DNA of 64,000 nucleotides from Gemmatimonadota bacterium (GTDB taxonomy: Bacteria; Gemmatimonadota; Gemmatimonadetes; Longimicrobiales; Gaopeijiaceae), in NCBI GenBank assembly GCA_028874905.1, contig JAPPGZ010000045.1, forward strand, positions 1-64,000, given 5' to 3'. Position 1 is the first letter of the stretch. Every line of letters begins with the position of its first letter. Positions 37,703-47,207 of the stretch are shown piece by piece. The notes below the pieces were generated by a model. It was not told the DNA's origin, made no database searches, and worked only from the letters and a program-made list of their open reading frames with translations. A program made the position numbers and the translations under genes.

Positions 37703-39133
37703 ATGCCCTCAGCGGGCGGGATGCCTCCGGGCGAGTTCCGCGAGTCGGGCCACCGTTTCATCGACTGGGTGGCCGATTATCTGGCGGGGATCGACGAATA
37801 CCCGGTTCTGGCCCGGGTCCGGCCGGGCGAGGTTCGCGACGCGCTTGGACGCGAGGCGCCGCAGGGCGGGGAAACGATGGAAGCTCTGCTCCGGGACTTC
37901 GAGGCGGTGGTGGTGCCCGGGATCACGCACTGGAATCATCCGGCGTTCTTCGCGTACTTCGCGATCTCCGGATCGGGCCCCGGGATTCTGGGAGAGCTGC
38001 TCGCCGCGGCGCTGAACGTAAATGCGATGGTGTGGAAGAGTTCCCCGGCGGCAACAGAGCTGGAGGAAGTCACCCTGGACTGGCTGCGCGGCTTCCTGGG
38101 GTTGCCGCCGGAGTTCATCGGCACGATCAACGATACCGCGTCGACCTCCACCTTTTCCGCACTGGCTGCGGCGCGGGAGAAACTGCTGCCGGAGGCCCGG
38201 GAACAGGGTTTGGCCGGAGCTCCACCGGGACGCGTGTACACCACGGCCGAAGCCCATTCGTCGGTGCTGAAGGCGGTTCACGCGCTGGGTCTCGGCCGTG
38301 AAGGCGCCCGCGTTGTCCCCGCGGGGCAGCTGCGGGGGATGGACCCGGCGGCCCTCGCCGATGCGATCGACCATGACGTTACGTCAGGGTACCGTCCGCT
38401 TGCCGTGGTGGCCACGATCGGAAGCACATCGGTCAACGCGGTCGATCCGATTGCCAGGGTCGCCGAGGTCACGGCCGAGCGGGGCATCTGGCTGCATGTG
38501 GACGCGGCCTACGCCGGCGTCGCGGCTGCCCTGCCGACCATGGCTGTCCACTTCGCCGGTTGGGAGCAGGCGGATTCGATCGTGATCAACCCCCACAAGT
38601 GGCTCTTCACGCCGGTCGACTGCTCGGTCCTCTATGTCCGCGACCCGGCCGCGCTGCGCGCCGCGTTCTCACTGACGCCGTCGTACCTGGAGACAGGCGA
38701 ACAGGGAGTCACCCACCTGATGGATCACGGTCTGGCGCTTGGCCGGCGCTTCCGCGCACTCAAGCTGTGGTTCGTGATGCGCTATTTCGGCCAGGAGGGA
38801 CTGCGGGTCCACTTGGCGCGCCACGTCAGTCTGGCGAGGCGGCTCGCCGAAAGCGTCGACGCCGAGCGCGACTGGGAGCGCTGGCGTCCGACCCCGTTTT
38901 CCCTGGTGGTCTTGCGCTACGCGCCGGCCGGTGTCCGGGGTGAACGGCGCGACGCCTTCAATCTTGCACTCATGGATCACGTCAATCGGAGCGGGACCGC
39001 CTTTCTGGCACAGACGGTGATCGACGGGGAGACCTGGCTGCGCTTCGCCATCGGCAACATCCACACGCGGGCCGAACACGTCGACACGACATGGCAGGCG
39101 CTGCGCGATGGCGTCCGGGAAGTGGCCGGCTGA
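37703..39133 (+). CDS. PLP-dependent decarboxylase, aromatic amino acid type
   Basis: The 476-residue group II decarboxylase binds PLP through Lys299 in the motif NPHKWLF. Family landmarks are HWNHPAFFAYFAISGSGPG at the N terminus, the PLP aspartate in WLHVDAAYAG, and the C-terminal WLRFAIGNIHTRAEHV. It resembles aromatic-L-amino-acid and tyrosine decarboxylases. The actual substrate cannot be told by eye. Placed last in the run with the kinase and the RsbRD-like gene, it may be a regulated output or simply a neighbour. Confidence 0.9.
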   Translation: MPSAGGMPPGEFRESGHRFIDWVADYLAGIDEYPVLARVRPGEVRDALGREAPQGGETMEALLRDFEAVVVPGITHWNHPAFFAYFAISGSGPGILGELLAAALNVNAMVWKSSPAATELEEVTLDWLRGFLGLPPEFIGTINDTASTSTFSALAAAREKLLPEAREQGLAGAPPGRVYTTAEAHSSVLKAVHALGLGREGARVVPAGQLRGMDPAALADAIDHDVTSGYRPLAVVATIGSTSVNAVDPIARVAEVTAERGIWLHVDAAYAGVAAALPTMAVHFAGWEQADSIVINPHKWLFTPVDCSVLYVRDPAALRAAFSLTPSYLETGEQGVTHLMDHGLALGRRFRALKLWFVMRYFGQEGLRVHLARHVSLARRLAESVDAERDWERWRPTPFSLVVLRYAPAGVRGERRDAFNLALMDHVNRSGTAFLAQTVIDGETWLRFAIGNIHTRAEHVDTTWQALRDGVREVAG

Positions 39134-39151
39134 TCCGACGGCCGCGCGCCG

Positions 39152-40582
39152 CTAGGCCTCGCGCACCTCCTTGACCAGCTCCGACATCTGATCCTTGGCG
39201 TCCCCGAAGAACATAAGGGTGTTGTCCATATAGAAGAGATCGTTGTCGATGCCGGCGAAGCCCGGACTCAGCGAGCGCTTCATGACGATGACGGTGCGCG
39301 CCTTGTCCACGTCCAGGATCGGCATTCCCGCGATGACCGAATCCGGGTCGCGCGCGGCCGGGTTCACGACGTCGTTGGCGCCCACGATCAGCACCACATC
39401 CGTAGAGTCGAACTCGGCGTTGATGTCATCGAGGTCGAGGAGCTTGTCGTACGAGACATCCGCTTCGGCCAGCAGGACGTTCATGTGGCCGGGCATCCGT
39501 CCCGCAACCGGATGCACGCCGAAACGCACCGTGACCCCGCGGTCCTCGAGCAGGTCACAGACTTTCTTGAGCTCGTGCTGGGCCTGTGCGACGGCCAGCC
39601 CGTATCCGGGCACGACGGCCACCGAACCGGCGTAGGCGAGGACCATGGCCGCCTGCTCCGCGTCGACGTCCCGCACCGGGCGCTGTCCTGTCTTCACCCT
39701 GGCCGTCTGCCCCTCGGTCCCGAAGGCCCCGAAGGCCACGTTGCCCAGAGAGCGGTTCATGGCCTTGCACATGAGCTGGGTCAGGATCAGCCCTGCCGCG
39801 CCGACCAGCGACCCGGCAATGATCAGGATGTAGTTGTTCAGCACGAATCCGGTGGTTGCCGCCGCAATGCCGGAGTAGGAGTTGAGCAGGGACACGACGA
39901 CCGGCATGTCCGCACCGCCGATCGGGATGACCAGGAGGACGCCGAGGACCAGGGCGCCCGCCACGAGCGCCGCAAAGAACGGCCCGCTGATCTCCAGCGC
40001 GCCCATACCGAAGACCGGCGCGACGCCGTTTGCGACGCCAACATGCGCGAGGCTGGCGCCGATCACGAGGACGCCGAGGAAGAGGAGGGCGTTGAGGGTC
40101 TTCTGGAGAGGGAACGTCACGGGACTGCCCGTAACCACGCCCTGTAGCTTGCCGAAGGCGATGAGGCTCCCCGAGAAGGTCACCGCGCCGATCAGCGTGC
40201 CGAGCACGATCGTGACGCCGACCCCGAGTTCGAGCGATGGTCCGCTTCCGCCGGCACGGAGGAACTCGGCAGCCGCGACCGCCGCCGACGCGCCGCCGCC
40301 GAAGCCATTGAAGACCGCGACCAGCTGCGGCATGGCGGTCATCTGAATGTACCGGGCCAGAACCCCCCCGATCGCGGCGCCGGCCACAACCGCGGCCAGC
40401 ACCGTCGTCCAGTCGAGAATCTCGTGGTCCAGGAGGGTGACGACGATGGCCAGGAGCATGGCCAGGGATGCTCGGGCGTTCCCGGAGCGGGCCGTTGCCG
40501 GGGAAGAGAGTTGCTTGATCCCGGATACGAACAGTATCGCAGAGATCAGGTAGGCGATTTGGGTGATGGTGTTTGATTCCAC
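39152..40582 (-). CDS. pntB: NAD(P) transhydrogenase subunit beta
   Basis: This subunit of the proton-translocating transhydrogenase carries most of the membrane domain and the NADP(H)-binding domain III. The 476-residue protein has about nine helices in the first 270 residues. The soluble C-terminal domain has AVVPGYGLAVAQAQHELKKV, RFGVHPVAGRMPGHMNVLLAEA and VLIVGANDVVNPAARDP. The start is GTG (MESNTITQIA), seven bases after the pntAB stop. Confidence 0.96.
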   Translation of the reverse strand: MESNTITQIAYLISAILFVSGIKQLSSPATARSGNARASLAMLLAIVVTLLDHEILDWTTVLAAVVAGAAIGGVLARYIQMTAMPQLVAVFNGFGGGASAAVAAAEFLRAGGSGPSLELGVGVTIVLGTLIGAVTFSGSLIAFGKLQGVVTGSPVTFPLQKTLNALLFLGVLVIGASLAHVGVANGVAPVFGMGALEISGPFFAALVAGALVLGVLLVIPIGGADMPVVVSLLNSYSGIAAATTGFVLNNYILIIAGSLVGAAGLILTQLMCKAMNRSLGNVAFGAFGTEGQTARVKTGQRPVRDVDAEQAAMVLAYAGSVAVVPGYGLAVAQAQHELKKVCDLLEDRGVTVRFGVHPVAGRMPGHMNVLLAEADVSYDKLLDLDDINAEFDSTDVVLIVGANDVVNPAARDPDSVIAGMPILDVDKARTVIVMKRSLSPGFAGIDNDLFYMDNTLMFFGDAKDQMSELVKEVREA

Positions 40583-40589
40583 GTTGACC

Positions 40590-40868
40590 TCAGCGTTTCC
40601 GGAACATCTGCAGCATGCGATCGGTCACCATGAAGCCGCCGACCACGTTGATCGTCGCCATCACGATTCCCGCGGTTCCGAGGACCTTCACCCACGGTTG
40701 GTCGGCGGCGCCGGTTACGACCAGGGCGCCGATGATGGCGATGCCCGAGATCGCGTTCGCGCCGGACATCAGCGGTGTGTGCAGGGTCGGGGGCACCTTG
40801 GAGATCACCTCCTTCCCGGCGAGGGTGGCGAGCACGAAGATGTACAGCAGGATCAGCAATTCACCCAT
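40590..40868 (-). CDS. pntAB: NAD(P) transhydrogenase alpha subunit, membrane part
   Basis: The 92-residue membrane protein corresponds to the C-terminal transmembrane part of PntA in bacteria with a split alpha subunit. It has three or four helices, with SKVPPTLHTPLMSGANAISG between the first and second. The ATG of MGELLIL follows a GGAG element. The genes run pntAA-pntAB-pntB in one operon. Confidence 0.94.
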   Translation of the reverse strand: MGELLILLYIFVLATLAGKEVISKVPPTLHTPLMSGANAISGIAIIGALVVTGAADQPWVKVLGTAGIVMATINVVGGFMVTDRMLQMFRKR

Positions 40869-40875
40869 GAGTTCG

Positions 40876-42012
40876 TCACTCCGTAGCGGACGCCAGCTTC
40901 GCTCTGACGCGTTCGTTCCTGATTTCGCCGCCGTGGGTAACACAGGTGGCGGCCGTAATCTCGTCGTCGAAATCGATCTCTCCCTCGTCGTCGAAGAGGT
41001 CGTCGACGAAGCTGGCCAGGTTGCGGGAGTACATCTGGCTGGCGTGGAAGGGCAGCTCGGCCGGGAGATTGGTCGGTCCCATCACGGTCACGCCACCGTG
41101 GTCGACCGACTCGCCGGCAACCGTGACCACGCAGTTGCCGCCTGACTCGGAGGCGAGATCGACGATCGCGCTGCCTGGTCGCATGGTCGAGACCATGTCT
41201 TCCGTTATGAGGACGGGTGCCGGTCTGCCCGGAATCTGTGCCGTCGTGATGACCAGGTCCTGGTCCCTGATGCTGTCCGCGATCAACTCCAGTTCGCGCT
41301 GGTGCTGCTCTTCCGAGAGCGCCTTGGCGTAGCCTCCCTCGTCTTCGGAACTCTCATCCAACGCGGCCTCCAGGAACTTCGCGCCGAGGCTCTGCACCTG
41401 CTCCTTGACGGCGGGCCGTATGTCGAAGGCCGAGACCACCGCTCCGAGGCGGCGCGCCGTCGCGATGGCCTGGAGTCCGGCCACGCCCGCGCCAAGGATC
41501 AGTGCCTTTGCGGGACGGACCGTGCCGGCCGCGGTCGTCAGCATGGGAAGGAACCGCGTCATGGCGTCCGCACCCTTCAGGACGGCCTTGTACCCCGCTA
41601 CCGTCGCCTGCGAGGACAACACGTCCATCTTCTGCGCCCGCGTAATCCTCGGGATCAGTTCGACCGCAAACGAGGTTACCCGCCGGTCCGCCAACGCCTC
41701 CATCACACCGGTCGGACCCAGCGGGTTCAGGTGGCATACCAGCACGGCCCCGGAGGGCAGTGCGCCGACTTCCTCCTCCGAAGGAGGCTGCACCTTGAGG
41801 ACGACGCGGGCGCCGTCGAGCAGGGCGTCGCGGTCCGGCACCACCGTTGTCTCCGCCGCCGCGTAGTCGGCGTCCGGGAAGGAGGCGCCGACTCCGGCTC
41901 CGGACTGGATACGAAGGTTCCAGCCGCGCTTCCGGTATTGCCGCGAGACATCGGGCACGAGAGCGACCCGGTGTTCGCCCGGTCGGCTCTCAGCCAGGAT
42001 TGCGATTGTCAT
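40876..42012 (-). CDS. pntAA: NAD(P) transhydrogenase alpha subunit, NAD-binding part
   Basis: This soluble NAD(H)-binding domain I (378 residues) resembles alanine dehydrogenase. It opens with ESRPGEHRVALVPDV and carries the Rossmann motif GAGVAGLQAIATARRLGA. It also has YAKALSEEQHQRELELIAD and MGPTNLPAELPFHASQMYS. It is the first gene of the pnt operon. The enzyme couples proton entry to NADPH formation from NADH, complementing complex I. A short inverted repeat (GGTC-N8-GACC at 42027-42042) lies just upstream. Confidence 0.95.
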   Translation of the reverse strand: MTIAILAESRPGEHRVALVPDVSRQYRKRGWNLRIQSGAGVGASFPDADYAAAETTVVPDRDALLDGARVVLKVQPPSEEEVGALPSGAVLVCHLNPLGPTGVMEALADRRVTSFAVELIPRITRAQKMDVLSSQATVAGYKAVLKGADAMTRFLPMLTTAAGTVRPAKALILGAGVAGLQAIATARRLGAVVSAFDIRPAVKEQVQSLGAKFLEAALDESSEDEGGYAKALSEEQHQRELELIADSIRDQDLVITTAQIPGRPAPVLITEDMVSTMRPGSAIVDLASESGGNCVVTVAGESVDHGGVTVMGPTNLPAELPFHASQMYSRNLASFVDDLFDDEGEIDFDDEITAATCVTHGGEIRNERVRAKLASATE

Positions 42013-42234
42013 CAGTGTATTCTCCCGGTCAAAAACCCGACCAACTTGCACTCTTGGAAGGCGTTTCGCCAGCCCCCCGTCCCCGGTTGCGCCGGTTATC
42101 CCCTGCGCCGGCACCGCAGAGCCTCCACATCTGGCCGCTTCAGCCATGCCGGCGCCCCCCTGGCGGGAATACCGTACGTGCGTTCGGGCCATGGTTCGGG
42201 CCGGACGGGTCGGGTCAGCCAAACGGAGGACTTC

Positions 42235-43761
42235 ATGCTGGCAGTCGTTCGCTCCTGTTGGGTACACGGCGTCGAGGGACAGCCGGTCAGGGTCGAGGTG
42301 AAGGTCCGCAACGGACTGCCCATCTTCACGGTGGTCGGCCTGCCGGCGGGCGCGGTGCGCGAAGGAAAGGAGCGGGTCTACGCCGCTTTCGCGCAGGCCG
42401 GGCTGTCGTTTCCTCCCCGACGCGTGACCGTGAACCTCGCCCCGGCGGATCTTCCGAAATCGGGTTCGGGGTTCGACCTCCCGATCGCCGTAGCGCTGCT
42501 GGCGGCTGAAGAACACGTGCCGATCGACGCGACTGCCGACAGTGCCTTCGTGGGTGAACTGGGACTGGACGGCTCGGTCCGGCCCGTACGGGGCGCCATT
42601 GCACTGGCCATGAGCTGCCGGTCCGATGACACTCGCCGTCTTTTCGTTCCGGCGGACAACGCCCGTGAGGCGTCTGCCGTGCCGGGAGTGGAGGTGGTGC
42701 CGGTGTCGTCTCTGGACGAGACCGTGGGGATTCTTCGGGGAGAACTCCGTCCACTCCCGATTCCCGCTGGTGCCGCGGCAACCTCACCGTCACCTTCGGA
42801 TCTCGAGGATGTCCGAGGCCAGCATTTGGCAAAGCGGGCGTTGGTGGTCGCGGCTGCGGGCGGGCACAGCCTCCTCATGGCGGGCCCGCCGGGCGCGGGG
42901 AAGACCATGCTCGCGAGGCGACTGGCGGGTTTGCTCCCGCCGCTGCGGGAGGCCGAGTCGCTCGAGGTAACCAGGGTCCATTCGGTTGCCGGACTTCTGG
43001 ACCGGGACCGGCCCGTGAAGACCCGGCGACCCTTTCGGGCTCCTCATCACACGATCTCGTCGGGGGGACTCATCGGAGGAGGCAATCCACCGCGTCCGGG
43101 CGAGATCAGTCTGGCGCACCTGGGGGTGCTGTTTCTCGATGAACTGCCGGAATTCAGCCGGCGAGTGCTCGAAACGTTGCGGCAACCGATCGAGTCAGGC
43201 TGTGTCCGCATTGCCCGCGTTCGCCACACCGTGACCTTTCCGGCGCGGTTCCAGTTGATCGCAGCCATGAACCCGTGTCCGTGCGGACTCGAGGGTGAGA
43301 GTTGCATCTGCGCGGACCGCGACGTTGCCCGCTACCGGTCACGCCTTTCCGGTCCCCTTCTGGACAGGATCGATCTGCAAGTCCGGATGCCTCCCGTCAC
43401 CTGGAGGGAACTCACGGCGGGGGACGGCGTTCCGGCTTCGGGCACGGCGGCGGCCCGGGAGCACGTCCGGGAAGCCAGAAGGCGCCAGTCCGTGCGCCAC
43501 GGCGAAGGCCTCGCGTGCAACGCCATGATGCGCTCTCGTGACGTAATGAGATTCTGTGCGTTGTCGGATGCCGGGGCCGAATTGCTGGAAGCGGGGATCG
43601 CTGCGTACCAGCTGTCCGCGCGCGCCGTGCACCGTACACTGCAGGTCGCGCGCACGATCGCGGATCTCGGTGGAAGGGACCTTATCGACGCGCCTCAAGT
43701 CGCGGAGGCGCTGCGGTTGCGATCGGGACTTCACGGGACTCTGCCGGGACACAGCATGTGA
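42235..43761 (+). CDS. comM: YifB/ComM-family AAA+ ATPase (Mg-chelatase-like)
   Basis: ComM is a hexameric branch-migration helicase aiding integration of incoming DNA during transformation. The 508-residue protein has the N-terminal Lon-protease-like domain (GLPIFTVVGLPAGAVREGKE). Its AAA+ module has Walker A GPPGAGKT (about residue 220) and Walker B LFLDELPEF. It also has the family's cysteine cluster region NPCPCG. The ATG lies four bases after GGAGGA. No other competence gene is near. The gene is divergent from pnt across 222 bases. Confidence 0.93.
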   Translation: MLAVVRSCWVHGVEGQPVRVEVKVRNGLPIFTVVGLPAGAVREGKERVYAAFAQAGLSFPPRRVTVNLAPADLPKSGSGFDLPIAVALLAAEEHVPIDATADSAFVGELGLDGSVRPVRGAIALAMSCRSDDTRRLFVPADNAREASAVPGVEVVPVSSLDETVGILRGELRPLPIPAGAAATSPSPSDLEDVRGQHLAKRALVVAAAGGHSLLMAGPPGAGKTMLARRLAGLLPPLREAESLEVTRVHSVAGLLDRDRPVKTRRPFRAPHHTISSGGLIGGGNPPRPGEISLAHLGVLFLDELPEFSRRVLETLRQPIESGCVRIARVRHTVTFPARFQLIAAMNPCPCGLEGESCICADRDVARYRSRLSGPLLDRIDLQVRMPPVTWRELTAGDGVPASGTAAAREHVREARRRQSVRHGEGLACNAMMRSRDVMRFCALSDAGAELLEAGIAAYQLSARAVHRTLQVARTIADLGGRDLIDAPQVAEALRLRSGLHGTLPGHSM

Positions 43762-43836
43762 CGCACTTGTTTGCGTGCCCGTCTCGGCATTAGCCTGCCA
43801 TCGTAGCCGCACACGGACAGACGGCCCGAGGAGTTC

Positions 43837-45060
43837 GTGGAAGACCCGTGTGCGCCGGTGGAGGCGAATCTCACGCTGATGCACTCGTCAGGGATGGACG
43901 GCACGAATCACTACATGGACTATGCCGCCACGTCGGCGGTGCGCCCGCCCGAGGTCACGGCGGCGGTGGCGGAATTCCTGCGCGGAAACGGCTGCACGCC
44001 CGGAAGAGGGGGACATTCCGGGGCCACGGAGGCGGCGCGGATCGCGTTTCGCTGCCGTCGCGCGCTCGCACGGGTACTGGGATTGCCCGGTGATCCCGGA
44101 CGCATCGCCTTCATGCACAACGCAACGCACGCCGTGAACACGGCGCTCTGGGGCCTGTTGGACGAAGGCGACGTCCTGGTCGTCTCGCAGTACGACCACA
44201 ACGCGGTATTCCGGCCCGCGCACTACCTCGCGACCTCGATGGGCGTCGAAGTTCGAATGCTGTCGGGCAGCCCCGACGGAGGCGTCGACATGGACGAGGC
44301 TGTCAGGCTTCTGGACGGAGCGCGGGTGCTTGTGGTCAATGTGGCTTCGAACGTGCTCGGTACGCTGATGCCGGTCGAGGCTCTCGCCGCGGCCGCTCGC
44401 AGCGCCGGCGCGGTCATCGTCGCCGATGCGGCGCAGTCGGCCGGCCACCTGCCGCCCCACCCTTCTCCGGTAGCCGACGTGATCGCTTTCACGGGTCACA
44501 AGGGGCTTCTGGGGCCACAGGGAACGGGTGGGCTGTGGGTGAGGGAAGGTGTGGAATGCCGGTCGCTGCTATGCGGGGGTACCGGCGGCGACTCGCACCG
44601 GCGCCGGATGCCCAGCGCCATGCCGGATCGGCTGGAGGCGGGCACGGGGAACTCCCCCGGCATCGCGGGACTCCTGGCGGGATGCCGGTTTCTCGCGGAG
44701 GCGGGCACGCGGGAAATTCATGCCCACGAGATGACCTTGAAGGCGAAGCTGTTCGACGGGCTGTCCCGGGTCCCGGGCCTGACGGTGCTGTCGCCCAGGG
44801 CGCCGAACGGAGTGCCGGTCGTCACGGTCAAGGCGGATTCGATGGATGCCGCGACACTGGCAGGGCGCCTGGATCGCGAGCACCGGGTACAGACGAGGGC
44901 GGGATTGCACTGTGCGCCGGAGGTACACAGGGTCCTCGGCACCGCGGCTTGCGGGGCCGTGAGGTTTTCGCTCGGGTGGGCGACTACCGACGAGGATGTC
45001 GAGGCCGCGGTGACCGCCGTGGACACCATGCTGAAGCCGGTGGCCGTTCCCGTTCCTTGA
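43837..45060 (+). CDS. Cysteine desulfurase-like class V aminotransferase
   Basis: The 407-residue PLP enzyme has GGHSGATEAARIAF near the N terminus, MHNATHAVN, the cofactor strand VIVADAAQSAGHLP and the PLP lysine Lys222 in FTGHKGLLGPQGTGG. Cys359 in RAGLHCAPEVHR corresponds to the persulfide-forming cysteine of SufS/Csd-like enzymes. Desulfurase activity is therefore likely, but no SUF or ISC scaffold genes are near. The GTG start is close to GAGGAG (3 bases). An ATG at 43894 is an alternative. Its stop overlaps the thpR start. Confidence 0.85.
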   Translation: MEDPCAPVEANLTLMHSSGMDGTNHYMDYAATSAVRPPEVTAAVAEFLRGNGCTPGRGGHSGATEAARIAFRCRRALARVLGLPGDPGRIAFMHNATHAVNTALWGLLDEGDVLVVSQYDHNAVFRPAHYLATSMGVEVRMLSGSPDGGVDMDEAVRLLDGARVLVVNVASNVLGTLMPVEALAAAARSAGAVIVADAAQSAGHLPPHPSPVADVIAFTGHKGLLGPQGTGGLWVREGVECRSLLCGGTGGDSHRRRMPSAMPDRLEAGTGNSPGIAGLLAGCRFLAEAGTREIHAHEMTLKAKLFDGLSRVPGLTVLSPRAPNGVPVVTVKADSMDAATLAGRLDREHRVQTRAGLHCAPEVHRVLGTAACGAVRFSLGWATTDEDVEAAVTAVDTMLKPVAVPVP

Positions 45061-45632
45061 GAACCCGGAGACTCTTCTTCGCCGTCTGGCCGCCGGAGGA
45101 GGTCAGGGAGCGGATATGGAGTTCGCTGGCGTCTTTGCGCGATACGACAACCGGAGTCCGCTGGATCCCGCCGGACCGCTACCATGTCACGCTTCGCTTC
45201 ATGGGCGACGTCGACGCCGCATTGCTGCCCCGGCTGGTGCGTGCCGCGGAGGCGCTGGCTCTGCAGCGTGCCTTCCGGGCCCGTCTGGCGGGCAATGGCA
45301 CCTTTCCCCGGCGAGGTGTCCCGCGCGTGTACTGGGTGGGACTGGAGGCGGATCCTCTGGTGCGAATGCGTGACCTGCTGGACCGGGAACTCGCCAACGA
45401 GGGATTCCCCCTGGAGCATCGGGCCTTCCGACCGCATCTCACCGTCGGAAGGACAAGGCGCGGATGCGTTCCCTCGCGGAGTAGGCGGGGCAGTTCGCGA
45501 GTGCGTGAACTTTCTCCCGGGACCGATTTTTTCAGTGTCGAGGCCGTCCACATTGTTCAGAGCACGCTGTTCCCCGACGGCCCTCGGTATGCGAACGTTC
45601 ACGGGGTGGCTCTCAGGGATACCGGACCATGA
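45057..45632 (+). CDS. thpR: RNA 2',3'-cyclic phosphodiesterase (2'-5' RNA ligase family)
   Basis: This two-histidine phosphoesterase of 191 residues opens 2',3'-cyclic phosphate RNA ends. Both catalytic HxT motifs are present: YHVTLRFMG near residue 45 and RPHLTVGR near residue 125. The start RRLFFAVWPPEEVRERI is typical. The first codon appears to be TTG, sharing bases with the upstream TGA (TTGA), because no ATG or GTG precedes the conserved strand. Confidence 0.88.
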   Translation: MRTRRLFFAVWPPEEVRERIWSSLASLRDTTTGVRWIPPDRYHVTLRFMGDVDAALLPRLVRAAEALALQRAFRARLAGNGTFPRRGVPRVYWVGLEADPLVRMRDLLDRELANEGFPLEHRAFRPHLTVGRTRRGCVPSRSRRGSSRVRELSPGTDFFSVEAVHIVQSTLFPDGPRYANVHGVALRDTGP

Positions 45633-45690
45633 TGGACGGCTCGTGCCGGTCCGCACCTGACGGGCCGGCGGACAACCTGGAGTCGGAGCC

Positions 45691-47049
45691 ATGGCAAGGA
45701 TTCTCATCATCGACGACGAGGAGTCGGTCGGCGTCGCGCTGAAGCAGCTGTTCGAGTACGAGGGGCACCGGGTGCATCTGTCGCCCAACGGGCCGAGCGG
45801 CCTGATCGACTACCCGGACTTTCGGCCGGATGTCGTTTTCCTCGACGTGAAGATGCCCAAGATGGACGGGCTGGAGGTCCTGGAACGGATTCGGGAGGGG
45901 GACTCCGGCGCCGTGGTGGTCATGATATCGGGCCACGGCACCATCGGCACCGCCGTCGAGGCGACGCGCAAGGGGGCCTTCGACTTCCTCGAGAAGCCCC
46001 TCGACACGAACCGGCTGCTCGTGACGTTGCGCAACGCGCTCATGGTCAGGGGGCTGTCCGACAGCGTGGAACGGCTGACCAGCGAGATCGAGATTCACCA
46101 CGGCATCGTGGGTGCATCGCCGGCGATCCGGCAGATCCTGCGCGATATCGAGAAGGTGGGCGCTACCGATGCTCCCGTCCTGATTACCGGCGAGAACGGG
46201 ACCGGCAAGGAACTTACCGCAAGAGCGCTGCACCGCCGCTCGGCGCGGGCCGAACAGCGTTTTGTGGAGGTGAACTGCGCGGCCATCCCCTCGGAGCTGA
46301 TCGAGTCGGAACTCTTCGGGCACGTGAAGGGGTCGTTCACGGGTGCGGTCGCAGACCGTGAGGGCAAGTTCGAGCAGGCCCATCGCGGCACGCTCTTCCT
46401 CGATGAAGTGGGGGACATGTCCCTCGCCGCCCAGGCCAAGGTGCTCCGGGCCCTGCAGGGGGGCGACATCACTCCCGTTGGAGGAGCGCGGCCCGCGTCC
46501 GTGGATGTTCGCGTGCTCGCCGCGACCAACAAGGATCTCTACGACCAGATCGAGAAGGGTGACTTCAGAGAGGACCTCCTGCACCGTCTCAACATGGTGA
46601 CGATTCGGGTCCCGCCCCTGAGGGAGCGCCGCGAGGACATCCCCATGCTCGTCGCGCACTTTGCGGATCTCGTTCCCGGAAGCTACGGAGTCCCCTACAA
46701 GCAGTTCGCTGAAGGCGCGCTCGCAGCTCTGGTCGATTCGGACTGGCCCGGCAACGTTCGTCAGCTCAAGAATGCGGTGGCGCGTCTCATGATTCTGAGC
46801 GGGGGTGATTCGGTCGAGCGCGGGGATGTGGATGCGCTGGTGCGGCCGGGTGTTTCGGAGCCCGGTGTTCCGGGAGACATGATGGCACTGGAGACGCTCA
46901 GCGAATTCAAGGACGCGGCCGAAAAGGCCTTTATCGCGGGGAAACTGAGAGATCACGACTGGAATGTTTCGGAGGCTGCGCGCCGGATGGGAATGCCCCG
47001 TTCCAACCTCTACAAGAAGATCGAAAGGCATGGTCTGCAGCGTAGCTAG
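45691..47049 (+). CDS. NtrC-family sigma-54 response regulator
   Basis: The 452-residue activator has three domains. The receiver has its phosphorylation site at Asp52 in VVFLDVKMPKMDG. The AAA+ domain has Walker A GENGTGKE near residue 170, Walker B TLFLDEVGDMSL and the arginine-finger region HRLNMVTIRVPPLRER. A Fis-type helix-turn-helix at the end reads NVSEAARRMGMPRSNLYKKI. The sigma-54 contact loop is GSFTGA (residues 214-219) rather than the usual GAFTGA. A membrane kinase partner is not adjacent. The NtrY-like kinase 9 kb upstream is a candidate. Confidence 0.93.
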   Translation: MARILIIDDEESVGVALKQLFEYEGHRVHLSPNGPSGLIDYPDFRPDVVFLDVKMPKMDGLEVLERIREGDSGAVVVMISGHGTIGTAVEATRKGAFDFLEKPLDTNRLLVTLRNALMVRGLSDSVERLTSEIEIHHGIVGASPAIRQILRDIEKVGATDAPVLITGENGTGKELTARALHRRSARAEQRFVEVNCAAIPSELIESELFGHVKGSFTGAVADREGKFEQAHRGTLFLDEVGDMSLAAQAKVLRALQGGDITPVGGARPASVDVRVLAATNKDLYDQIEKGDFREDLLHRLNMVTIRVPPLRERREDIPMLVAHFADLVPGSYGVPYKQFAEGALAALVDSDWPGNVRQLKNAVARLMILSGGDSVERGDVDALVRPGVSEPGVPGDMMALETLSEFKDAAEKAFIAGKLRDHDWNVSEAARRMGMPRSNLYKKIERHGLQRS

Positions 47050-47207
47050 CCGACCCTGCGTGATCCGGGCACTTTCGGACTTGCGAATCGGGGCGCACAT
47101 TCCATGGCCCCCCTTCCGACTGCCTCTGCTGGCGGCCCTGATCCGCATTCGGCCATGGCCGCCGGTTGACCACCCGAGTTCCGCGGCCCTCGAGCGAGAG
47201 ACGACTC

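Noticed and set aside
42027-42042. Inverted repeat GGTC-N8-GACC upstream of pntAA as a Rex or other operator
   Set aside because: Four-base arms are too short, and the sequence does not resemble the Rex consensus.
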